In this document: positions 11,441 through 22,326 of the stretch, piece after piece
Layout of the letters: each line of letters opens with the position of its first letter
Position numbering within the stretch: the stretch's first letter is position 1
NCBI GenBank assembly: GCA_010279815.1
Contig: QEOQ01000207.1
Span: 468,962-532,961, forward strand
Direction of reading: 5' to 3'
Length of the DNA: 64,000 nt
Source: Brachionus plicatilis
Taxonomy: Eukaryota > Rotifera > Eurotatoria > Ploima > Brachionidae
Notes under the pieces: model-generated
What the model was told of the DNA's origin: nothing
The model's database searches: none
The model's input: only the letters and a program-made list of their open reading frames with translations
Translations under genes and position numbers: made by a program

Positions 11441-14400
11441 TTAATTCAAATAAATAAATCGGAGTTAAATAACCCGTGACATTAGAGAGTCATCGAACGC
11501 CACTCAAGTACACACAAATCAAAAACTCAAACAGAATATTTATTTAAATTTGTCCAATTTGAAAACAAAATAAAAAATTGATTGAGCAAATATTTGTCAC
11601 AATTTGGGAGCCAAAGATTAACTCGAACTGAATGATTAATAGCCACCAGTTATTAAATACTTTGCGTCTCATGCTCGAGTTGATTCTTGAAAATTTCATT
11701 AAGTTGTGTGGACCATGTGTCCATTGTTTGTTTGATCAATCAAACTAATAAAAAATGCAAATAAGACCAATCGCGATTATCAGGAATAAACAATTTGTAT
11801 AGCTGAAATCTGGTGTCATAAAAAGTCAACCAAAGAAGGCCAATGTGCAGAAGAAGAGATAACAAAGCAAAGACTGACAATCGTGGCAAATATTTAATTC
11901 ATAGACTTAATTAAATTTTTAATAGCCCACTTCCTCTATGGGTCATGACTAATCCGCGGACATTTTCACGGCCACATCCTGCTCATCGCGCTCAATCAAT
12001 CGTCAGAACTGGCTGCTTTGTTTGTTCAATGAGTCGTCTAAATTGCAGGATGTGCAGTCTTCATGAATCTTCATTTCCTGTGTTTCTGTTTATCTTGTTG
12101 TTTCTTATCATGCAGCATCTGAATACCTAGGCCAAAGGTTGATCCAAATATCATATGATAATAAATAAACAATTTTTATCACTTTGATAAGATCATTAGA
12201 TTAGAGATGATTTTGATTTAGTGCATTTTAATTTGCATACATTAGCAACGTAAACTCTGAATTCCGTCGAGAGCATCGATTTGGGACAGACAGGTTTTTT
12301 TTCTCTCTCTCTCTCTCTCTCCTAATGGAATGTCTGCAATCAAAAAGATAATAAAAAAATGGCACTCACAATCTTAACATTTTGAGCAGAAAAAAAAAAA
12401 GAAATCATAAATACTTTTTGTTTTGATGGGCTTCTTTTAATAGACTGTTATTTACGCTAAATGGGTATCTAAAACTTGAGCAGATGGAATAGTGTATCTG
12501 TAGAAAATCAATAACAAAAGGAAGTAAAAACAAACACTCTTAATTTATCGAGTATCCAGCGATGATGATTACTTTTGTGCGTCTCCACTCGAAGCAAAAT
12601 GTCGAAGCCATAAATTGAATAGAAAAAAAAAAAAAAAAATAGAAAAAAACTTGCCTGATCGTGGCCACTAATTAGATTACTTGGACCACACACATAGTCA
12701 ATTGAGATCTATACTGATTTAATTAGAGCTATTGAATAGCTGTTATCAGCGCGTCCAAATACGGACCCCTGAGTATTCTGGACATTATTGAAAATTATTT
12801 CTTTTTCAATTAACTTTCTATTCAAAAACGATCTGCCTTGTTGTCAACTCGACTAATTGACAAACAGTATCTGATAACACAAATTATGTTTGACGTGAAG
12901 ATCTTTCCCACAATCAGCCACGCTCACTCGTGATCTCTCTCTCTCTCTCTCTCAGCGCTAAATTTAAAGCAAATATTTTAAGTACTTATTTAAACCTAAT
13001 AGCATTATCTTCACAGAGAATAAAATTTTTGAATATTTTCCAAATCTGATTTTGGCCAAATTTTTAAGCCAAATAGAACAACAAAAACCAATAATCATTT
13101 TTTTTTTAATAAAAAGTTTAAAATTGTTCATTTATTTTGTTTAACAAAAGTTATTTGCAACCGAGGCCTGGTCCTTGAATGATTTTGCCTTTTTTTTGCT
13201 CGTTTAGACAAAAATACCTTCTGAAGTTTTAGATTTTATTCAACATGTGTCTAAGGTTGTAGATCAATTCGTTCAGGAGAAGTACAATGAAAAAAAAATT
13301 AAAAATGGAAATGTGAAAACTTTGGTAAAAAAATCTCACATTAAACTAAATTAGATATTGTTGTATGGTGATGTGATGTGATGTATTTAAACATTGTGTT
13401 TTATCTTATTTTGTAATTCATTCTTGTTATACATTTTAAATAAACTATAGTTAATTATCTATTGTCGGGTACTTCAACAAATAATTTTAAAAAATAATTT
13501 TTTGTCATTTACAATCTTTAAGATTGCCATAGAAAGGTACAAAAAAGCATTTATTGATTAATCATTTTTTAGACCAGAAGAAGAGAAAAAAAAATAAGAA
13601 GTTTTTGAAAAGATTTTAATCTTAAATTATGCACCAAAAGCTCGATAGAGTGTGATGCCGTTACTAGTGTTTAAGAGTGGTCTAAGGTCCAATTTTAGCT
13701 GACCAATACTTAGTTAGTACTGAGTAAAGATTTTCTTTTTTTTTTTGGAAAACTCAATCAAACTCTTGAGATTATTTGATATATTTAAAAAGAAAGTTGG
13801 TCGAGCTTTATAAATGACATGTTGCAAAATAAAAAAAGAATTTTTAAAATTTATTATACATTATTTTTTTTTGGCAAAATTAAATTATTAAAAACCAAAG
13901 TTGAAAATTTTTTTTTTAATTTTTATTTTACTTGAAGGGAGGACTAAGTTCCATTCCAATGTGTTCTGAGTGAAAGCCAAACTAAATTTAAAAAATTGAA
14001 TAAATAAATTTGAGCAAAAATTAAAAAAGATTCCGTTCATTTTACTTTTTGAAGAAATAATAATATTTATTTTTTTTAATTTAAAGATGACTAGAATTTT
14101 CAAAATGATAAAATAATAAATTTGTGGTAAAACAATTTAGAATATTAATAAGAATATAAATTTCAGAAAATTTTTAAATTCTAAAAGTCTTTGGTTTAAT
14201 GGTTGCAGAAGATTTTAATTTTAATTTTTATTGATGTTCAGTGTGGACCATTTGAGTCAAAAAGAAGATAAAAAATTAAGCAAAGTAATTAATTTTGAAG
14301 ACAATAAAGTCGCAAAATTTCGAGATGTTTTTTTTGTGTAATTAAGTAGTGAAATTTGTCAAAATTATTAAAGTAGAGTGATTTTGTTTCCGTTTGTCAT

Positions 14401-15300
14401 CCAAGGAACCTTTGCTGCAATTACTTTGATTGTTTAACTAGAGGAGAAAATGATAAACGAACGCCTGGAGGCCTTTGTTGTCGAGTTTCTTGACTTTAAG
14501 AAAAAGCAAGCACTCGGAGTAGATGATAATTGAAAATCGCTTAGCTCATAGGACTTGAAGTTAATTTCCATTTTACTCGAAAATGGCGGTAAATCTATTT
14601 AAATGTGAAACCGAATGAAAAAATAATTAGTTTTTTTTTTTTTCTTATTTTCTAGTTGTTGTTGTTGGAAAATTTGGTATTTAGAAGTAAAAGCCGATTG
14701 ACAATAAAGACAATTTGTTAGCTAGTAGAATCGCATCAAAATTCAATATTTTTTTTTCCTAATGAATTAATTAGATTTTCTTTTGCAAAAGAAAATAGAA
14801 AATTAATTGGTTTTGAACATTTTTTTAATGCAAATTTTTTCAATGGTTTCCTTTTTATTTTCTATTTCACTTTTGCGGGCGCTCAGTCGCCATTCTAAAG
14901 CCAAAAGATAATTAAATCATTGCTAATTTGCAAAAGAGAGAGAGAGAGAGTTTATACTTCAGCAAAAAAGTATACTTGAGGCAAATTTGCATTTTAAATC
15001 ATTTCTTAAACGTCACTCGCTTTCTTGTTTATTTTTAATTTTCCCTTCTTCTTCTTCTTTTTTTCATTTTTACTTTTTTTTTCGAGCAAAATTGGGAGAA
15101 AGTAGGGAAAAAGCGATGCAAAGCAACCAATACAAATACACACTTTTTACTTTATTCCTCATAATTTCGAATGCAGCAAACAAAATAAAAGCAATTTTAT
15201 CGATTTGTCATATTAGATTTTATAAATATTCATAAAAGTTTTCTTTTTTTTTTTTTTCTTCTTTTCTCGATAAAACGAGATATTTGTTTTTAAAGTTTTA
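11441..15300. other. Non-coding spacer with more complex islands, candidate ZEB regulatory DNA
   Basis: Stretches at about 11470-12130, 12230-12780 and 14380-14930 are less homopolymeric and richer in mixed 8-12-mers than the surrounding DNA. They include an ATTTGCAT octamer near 12230, GATAACAAAG near 11857, and CT microsatellites at 12303-12322 and 12935-12953. No credible coding frame was found. The position between two ZEB genes makes enhancers plausible, but this is inference. Confidence 0.3.
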
Positions 15301-16152
15301 GTTTCAGTTGCTCGAGATGGCTCTATGCACATAGACAACTTTTTTTCTCTTCTTTTTTTTTTTTCTTAATTATTTAACACCGAAAAAATAAAAATTATTT
15401 TAGATGAGATGGCTCTGGATATGCAAAAATTAAAATTTTTTGCTCATCTTTTTTTTTTAATTATTTAACACCGAAAAAATAAAAAATAGAAAAAAAAATT
15501 ATTTCAGATGAAATAGGTTTAGATATGCAAAAATTTAACTTTTTTGTTCATCTTTTTTTTTTCAATTATTTAAAAGGAAAAAAATTAAAAATTAAAAAAA
15601 AATTATTTCAGATGAAATAGGTTTCGATTTGAAAAAATTAAAATTTTTTGCTTATCTTTTTTTTTTCAATTATTTAACAGGGAAAAAATAAAAAATTTAA
15701 AAAAAAATTATTTCAGATGAGATGGCTCTGGATATGCAAAAATTAAAATTTTTTGCTCATCTTTTTTTTTTCAATTATTTAACAGGGCAAAAATAAAAAA
15801 AATTAAAAAAAAATTATTTTAGACGAAATAGGTTTAGATATGCAAAAATTTAACTTTTTTGTTCATCTTTTTTTTTTCAATTATTTAACAGGGCAAAAAT
15901 AAAAAATTTAAAAAAAAATTATTATTATTATAAATAGGTTTAGATATGCAAAAATTTTACTTTTTTGTTCATCTTTTTTTTTCAATTATTTAACACCGAA
16001 AAAATAAAAAATAGAAAAAAAAATTATTTCTGATGAAATAGGTCTAAATATGCACAAAGTCAGTTTTTTTCTCATCTTTCATTTGTTAATTATTTAACAC
16101 GAAAAAAAAATTAAATAAAAAAAAAACTTTATTTTAGATTAATTTGGATGAA
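15300..16152 (+). repeat. ~105-bp tandem array built on a copy of the ZEB-B first exon
   Basis: About eight units spaced near 105 bp, with exon-like cores at about 15401, 15506, 15611, 15716, 15822, 15929, 16030 and finally the exon itself at 16136-16153. A typical unit is TTATTTCAGATGA, then ATR-G-TYTRGATATGCAAAAA, then TTTTTTGYTCATCTTTTTTT, then AATTATTTAACA with A-runs. The core (for example GATGAGATGGCTCTGGATATG at about 15403) aligns with the true exon (GATGAAATGAGTCTAGATATG at 16147), and the unit next to the exon (16030) is the closest to it. Confidence 0.75.
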
Positions 16153-19100
16153 ATGAGTCTAGATATGTACAAAGTGCAGAATGGTGTAATCGAAAGGGAA
16201 GAGTCGCAGCAAACTAACAGTGAGCAATTTTCGTGCTTATCAAAAGGTTTTTTGTTGTTTAAATAAAAAATAGCTTAAAAAGTTCAATTGACCAGATAAA
16301 AATAATTTGTATTTCTAATCAATTAAGCAAGTCGTTAAACGATTACCCAAAGCAGGACTGGTAGAAGCGGCTGAACAAAACTGTTAGCTGTAAATTACAC
16401 GGGCACATGCTGAGTGCTCGAGGTCTAGCACTAACTTTGTCCCGATTAGTTTTTGATCTCGGCATATTAATTACTCATCAAATTCAATCATGATTAAAGT
16501 CTTAATTTCACTCAAACGAATCAGTAGTCAAACAGAACAAAAAATCGAAAAAAAATGCTATCGATTTTTCTGCTAGTTTATCTCATTTAATACTTGTCAA
16601 ACTTTATGGACTTGAGTTGTTTTGTTCTGCCCATACGAACAAAGCCGGTCACCGCTGCTACACAAATACACCACTACTACTTGATCATGAATTAATTTAA
16701 ATTTTAAATCAAAATAATTACAATCTCAGTTTGAGTCGAAATTTAAAGTTTCGCTCGGGCTCCCTGTCGCTTTGCGGCCCTTTACACTCAAATTTGTGCA
16801 TTTAGCCTTATCATTTTAATAGTGGTGTACTTGTTTGTAGATTTTCTCGAACCATTGACTAATTGCGCAACAAAAGGTTTTCCTGTTACTAAATATTTTT
16901 TTAAAAGATTTATTAATTTTAAAAAAATTTAATTTTTAATTTTGAGAATAGGTTTTTTAAAGCTACTAAATTTTAATACCAAAAAAAATTTTTTTAAATT
17001 TTATTTTTTTTTAACTGTGATTTTTAATTTTAAAAAATGGTTTACAAGGTCTAAAATTTTAATACCAACAAAAAATTTTTTAAATTTTATTTTTTTAACT
17101 GTGATTTTTAATTTTAAAAATGGTTTACAAGGTCTAAAATTTTAATTTTTTTTAATTTAATTTATTTATTTCAATGAACGCCTTGAAGGTGATGTTAAGT
17201 TATAAGATTAAAAAAAAAAAAAGAAAATTTAATAATAACAACAAAAAATTTTTTTAAGACTTTGTGTCTTTCAATTTTTTGAACTGTGATTTTTAAATTT
17301 TAAGGAATACATTTTTAAAGCTATAAAATTTTATTGAAAAAAAATGTTTTTTTTTTATTTTAATTCTTTTTAAAACTCAGAGTTGTTCATTATTTTGAAC
17401 TGTAATTTTAAACTTAAAAAAGAGTATTCAAGGTTTAACACAAAAAAAAAATTGTTTTAAATTTTTTTAAAGAAAAGTTCTTCAAGTATTAAAATTTTAG
17501 AAAGCAAAAAATTTAGAAAAAAAAATTTTCAGACAAAACGTGATTAATGATTGCAGACTGAGGTGGAATTGGTGACTTTTTTAAAGTTTATAAAAATTAA
17601 AAAGTTGATAGCTTAAAAATGAACTGAGCAGAACTGCTGAAAATGGAAGCTGTGCTGTGACAAGATCATTTCGGTGTTTAAGTTTGAATGATTTAAGTGA
17701 TTATGTTGTTGTTCTTTTTATATTTTAATTTTGAGAATTCTTCTAGGAATTAGATTTAAACTTTTAGCGTTTGCTAGCTAAATTCAGGGGAATAGCCGCG
17801 CGTTTAGTTATCTAATCTTGATTGGAATTTAATATCTTCCTGTTTTTCGTTTCCTTTTCTTTTCAACAACAAAAAAAAAAGGAAAAAAAAACAAAAAAAC
17901 AAGAATAGAGAAGACTTAATACCTTAGAAATTAACACAAATTTTCCACTCAAATAATTAGCATTGTATTCACAGGTTCAAATTACGGATTTTATCTCAAA
18001 AAGATCAGAAAGTAAATCTTGTTCTAATTGAATTCGATTCAGCGATCTCAAGTGAAACTTAAGACCGACCAAATACACCTTAGCTGGTCAATGAAGCCTT
18101 TGAGTCTATTGCATCAACAAAACCATTTTTTTTTATTTATTTATTTATTTATTTAACCTTGTTATTTGACCGCGAATAGATAAGGATATGAAGCTCGACT
18201 CGCTGAATGCGTCGCCAGCGTCCAACGAGTCCATGGACGACGAAGCGCAGGTCCAGACCGACCTGCTCGTGTGCAAGATATGCAAAAAGCTGTTCGACAA
18301 CTTGAACCGTCTGCAGCGGCACATGCTCTGCCATGACATGAATCCCGAGTTGCGCAAGTTCAAGTGCGACTACTGCAGCAAGGCGTTCAAATTCAAACAT
18401 CATCTCAAAGTAAGTGATCACCAACTAATTTTTATTTGCCAATCTGGTACAACCAAAGTCATTAGGAAAAAAAAATTTTTTTGTAAATTTTTTTTTCGAG
18501 AGATATGCGCCTAGAATAAACTATAAACTTTTTCTTTTTTCTACTTATTTGATAAAATGTAAATTTGCAATGCCAACAAAAATTATATGATAAAAATTAA
18601 GTTATTTTTTATTAAATTACTAGATAAGTTAAAGTTTATTGCAGGCTTATTTTATTGTTTATTTGTGTATCTGCACCGAGCCACAGCTCATTCAGATAAA
18701 AAAATTTTAATGAATTATTAAAAAAAATAGCAACAAAGATAATAGATTTTTACTTTTTTTTTAATTAAAATTTTTTAATTTTTTCAAGTTACAGCTTAAT
18801 TAGAGTATCAATTTTTTATTTTTCATGAGAGTTGAAACGAAGGTCTTGAACCGTTCGGATGTGCACTTAGGTCTACCATTAAATTTAATTTTTAAAAATA
18901 AATTAAGTTGAGACTAAAACTAAGATTTTTATGTAGCATTATTTTTCGATTGTAAAAAATTTTTTTACCTTCGAACCATAATCTTTCATCAACAGCAAAC
19001 TTAGATTTACAATTGTCTACCAAATATTTAAAATACAGAATTTTTTTTATTTAAAAATTTCTAGTTTTAAATTGGTCAAATGAGCAAAAAAAAGACAAAA

Positions 19101-21294
19101 AAACCATGGATAAAAAGTAAAGAAAAAGGGTCAGTTAGCGTGATGACTTAATTTGAGTGAGTCAAAGTAAGCATTGATTTCAGCTCCCACTTTGTATGAC
19201 TTGTTTCATAGTTTAGGTAACTTCCTTGGTTTCTGTTATGCTTTGAGCTCTCAGGGTTCTTTGATATTTCTGTACAAAACTGTTTTCATATGCTTTGGTC
19301 AACAAGTTTTTCGATTGAATCAGGCTTTTATTTGACTGTCAACAAAAAATATTAAAAAACATTGATAAACTTCTTGCCTTTGAAAATAGCCATGGACTAA
19401 CAGGTGCAATTGTTAGGCGTTTCGGTGTCCATAAAGACTCAATTTTATTCTTCTTTAAAAAAAGTTTTATTTAATTCTATTTTTTTAATTTAAAAGAAAA
19501 AAAAATTTTTTTGGTCACATAGTTGACAGATTTTATTCTGTAATGAATATCATCAGCACCGTTCAGTCCTAGACTCTATTTTGTTCTTATAAAAAAATTT
19601 TTTTTTTTTTAATTCTATTTTTTAATTTAAAAAAAAAGAAGAAAAAAAATTTTTTTTTGGTCATATAGTTGACAGATTTTATTCTTTAATGAATATCACC
19701 ATCAATGTTCATTCCTAGACTCTATTTTGTTCTTATAAAAAAAAATTTTTTTTTTTAATTCTATTTTTTATTTTAAAAGAAAAAAAAGGAAGAAAAAAAA
19801 AAAATTTTTTTTGGTTATATAGTTGACAGAGTAGATTGGTGACCAATTGTTATTTTTGACCAATAAATTTCTCTGTCAATAATTTATTCCTGCTAATTAA
19901 TTAAACGTCGCTTGTCGTCTGCTTATGAAAATTATTCCTAAAATATTGATTTTTTCTCTCTCTCTCTCATTCTCATTCTCATTCACACAAAACACCTCCT
20001 CCTTTTAGTTTCGTGTTTTTCATACGACAACAACAAGCACGACGAGTCTCTTTCCTGCTAACTCCACACAAGCTCACAACTCATTTTCGTTCTCTTCTCT
20101 TCTCCAATTAAAAAAAACACGTTTAACTCGAACACCGAATGAAAATTCATCCAGCCACATAGGTTGAATATAAATATAATCTCACAAAAATAAAATAACA
20201 ACAAAAAAAAAAAAGAAAAAAAGTATTCAAATATTTAGCATTTGCATCCCAGATTCTCTCAACTAGCCACAAAAAAAGGTTGACACAAAAATTATCTTCC
20301 CCCGATCCATCCCCACCATTTGCTCAACCACTAATCTTGCTTGCCAAAGGAGCACACCAGAATTCACACCGGAGAAAAGCCATTCAAATGTGCCAATTGT
20401 GCTAAGCGCTTCTCCCACTCAGGCTCCTATTCAAGTCACATGACATCCAAAAAGTGTTTCTCTCAAGCAAGCAAACAAGCGGACCTGGTCGATTTGGAAG
20501 TAGGCGAAGTAGTCAAAGAGCAGCAAGAGATCACCGGCCAAATGTTGCTCAACACCAGTCCATCCATGTTCCCTGTAGAGGACGGTCAGCACGCGCCTCT
20601 CAACTTCTTCAATCTGCTGCAGCATCAGCACTCGCAAATGTCCAGTTTGATGATGTCGCTGGGGCCCATACACGCCTGGTTCAACTATTTGAAGAGCTTT
20701 TCGGCCGGCTCGTCCAGCCAGAGCACGTCGCCGGCGTCCACCGGCTCGGCCAAGAAGCGCGCCCACTCCAGCTCGAGCGAGTCCGAGCCGCTCGATCTGT
20801 CGATCAAGAAGCCGCGTCTACACGACGACTACAACTCGTTTTTGGTATCCAATCTGCTCGGCAACAAGTCGGCCTCGAAGCGCAAGTCGTCGTGTCCGGT
20901 GCGCAGCGAGCTGAGCGTGCAGGTGCCCGCGTTCAAAGAGAACGTTAACTTGTGGCCGGCCGTGTTCCAAGGAGCGCAAGACGACTGCTTGAGAACGCCG
21001 TCCAGGCGAACATACAAAAAGTTTGCTGACGCCGAGAAGAACGCGTCGAATAGAAAGTCGTGGAAAAATCATATTGTGGAGGGAATGGACATGTACGCGT
21101 GTGACCAGTGCGACAAGATGTTCAGCAAACAGTCGAGTCTGGCGCGTCACAAGTACGAGCACTCGGGCATCAGGCCGTTTGTGTGCGACATTTGCACCAA
21201 GGCGTTCAAGCACAAGCATCACTTGGCCGAGCACAAGAGGCTGCACACTGGCGAGAAGCCGTTCGAGTGTGCCAAGTGCGGCAAGAGGTTCTCT

Positions 21295-21326
<32 letters not shown>

Positions 21327-21573
21327 CCGCTACAAGTACTGCAGGCCGTACAGAGAGGAGCAGCAGATGCCGGACGTGGGCGAACAGGCTGCCGCTCCCG
21401 TACAGCATCATCACCATCACCACTCGGCTTTGTTCAGCAGCACCCAGTCGCCGAGCATGTCCGACCAAGACCTTGAGTTGGATATCGACCAAGATGACTA
21501 TGTCGATGAGCAGGCTATGAATGAAGAGGACAAGTTCGATCAGCAGTCCAATGATGAAAAGTTTTCGGATTAA
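16153..21573 (+). CDS. ZEB: ZEB/zfh1-type C2H2 zinc-finger repressor, paralog B
   Basis: Tandem paralog of the gene at 2162-7305, same proposed role: nuclear E-box repressor recruiting CtBP. Exons: 16153-16219 ([12 protein letters not shown]..., donor GTGAGC), 18180-18409 and 20350-21573; phases 1 and 0 match, giving about 506 aa. Exon 1 is inferred; the minimal start is ATG 18188. The N-terminal cluster has fingers [23 protein letters not shown] and [22 protein letters not shown] lies at 20788-20802. The C-terminal cluster ([30 protein letters not shown]) covers about 21094-21327. After it come a run of six His and an acidic tail ([14 protein letters not shown]...), like the acidic tail of vertebrate ZEBs; paralog A lacks this tail. 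No homeodomain is seen, but both paralogs keep a W-[LF]-N-Y-[IL]-K motif in the linker. Confidence 0.9.
16220..18179 (+). other. First intron of ZEB gene B
   Basis: Intron inferred from the phase-1 join of 16219 to 18180. It holds two tandem ~95-bp units at about 16945-17145 (GTGATTTTTAATTTTAAAAA, GGTTTACAAGGTCTAAAATT). A more complex stretch at 16290-16850 could be regulatory. The rest is A/T runs. Confidence 0.5.
18640..18705 (-). mobile_element. LINE/SINE 3' end (GAGC..AGCTCGGT family), diverged
   Basis: On the minus strand it reads CTGAATGAGCTGTGGCTCGGTGCAG, a diverged copy of the CTGAAGGAGCTTTAGCTCGG tail seen at 62263, 63189 and 63540. Confidence 0.45.
19430..19840. repeat. Tandem repeat, three units of ~110-180 bp
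   Basis: Units contain ATAGTTGACAGATTTTATTC, then CCTAGACTCTATTTTGTTCT, then long A/T runs. Boundaries are blurred by homopolymer length differences. Confidence 0.65.
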
Positions 21574-21865
21574 ATTTTTTTTTTTTTCTTTTTACACAAA
21601 ATTCAGTCTTCCATTGCTTTTGTACAGTTTTTTGAATTTTTTTTTTATGATTTTATTTTGGTGTTAGATGAAAATGTATGAGCAGCAGCGAAAAATTGAA
21701 AAAAAAATATGTTTTAATTGTAGTTATTTATTTGTTATTACTTTTGATTCTAGTCATATTTTCAGTCAGTTTTTAAAACTTAAAATTCCACGTCACATGA
21801 CAAGTTCTCTTCGGAGTTTTAATATTTTATTTATTTTTTTTTTCTCTTTTTGAAATTTGAATAAA
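21574..21865 (+). promoter_or_regulatory. 3' UTR and poly(A) signal of ZEB gene B
   Basis: T-rich 3' UTR with AATAAA at 21860-21865, about 290 bases after the stop. Confidence 0.45.
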
Positions 21866-21886
21866 AATTTTTTAAAATAGATTAAA

Positions 21887-22320
21887 TTGGCTTTTTTTAT
21901 CATTGACCTAACTTTGTTGACTGGACACGTCAAGTTAAAATCAAAAAATGTCCTTTTTTGTCCCTTGATTCAAATGTTTAAGATAGTTAATGGTATAGAG
22001 ATTGTGAATTTTACCAACGGGATCAATTATAGTTTAAACACCAAGATGGATAATAGAAGATATGAGCTGAGAAGACACAGACAGAACCTTACACGAGAGC
22101 TAGTTAGGAGTTGTCTTCCTAGATTTAACTTTTTTATTAACAGGGTTGTCAATGATTGGAATAAACTACCGGAAGAAATTATCAATTCAAGGAATACAAA
22201 GAGTTTCAAAGCAAATCTTGATGTTTGGATGGCGAAACGATTTGAAGCGACTGCTATAGCTCATTAGAGCTCTGCTTGGTTGACTCCAAGCTACAGTTTA
22301 CACTACTACTACTACTACCA
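21887..22320 (+). mobile_element. LINE 3' end with (CTA)n tail
   Basis: The frame from about 21960 encodes MFKIVNGI, YELRRHRQNLTREL, FFINRVVNDWNKLPEEI and SFKANLDVWM, then a stop at 22265. These are the C-terminal blocks of CR1/Jockey-type LINE pol. A short 3' UTR ends in CTACTACTACTACTACCACT (22300-22326), a typical microsatellite tail. It is 5'-truncated, as expected for LINE insertions. The C-terminal frame is intact, so the copy is fairly young. Confidence 0.85.
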
Positions 22321-22326
22321 CTACTA

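Larger units (their letters stand above)
18410..20349 (+). other. Second intron of ZEB gene B
   Basis: From GTAAGT at 18410 to AG at 20348-20349, interrupting the coding sequence after HHLK exactly as in paralog A. It contains a LINE/SINE 3' end at 18640-18705 and a tandem array at 19430-19840. The stretch at about 19960-20340 is richer in C and less homopolymeric. Confidence 0.8.

Noticed and set aside
11945..12130. 61-aa frame between the ZEB genes
   Set aside because: No known motif, no nearby splice signals fitting an exon, and composition typical of chance frames in the more complex non-coding islands.
20640..20710. Homeodomain remnant in the ZEB linker ([10 protein letters not shown] / [10 protein letters not shown])
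   Set aside because: Only a six-residue motif is shared. The helix-turn-helix pattern and the WF-x-x-R signature of a homeodomain are absent.
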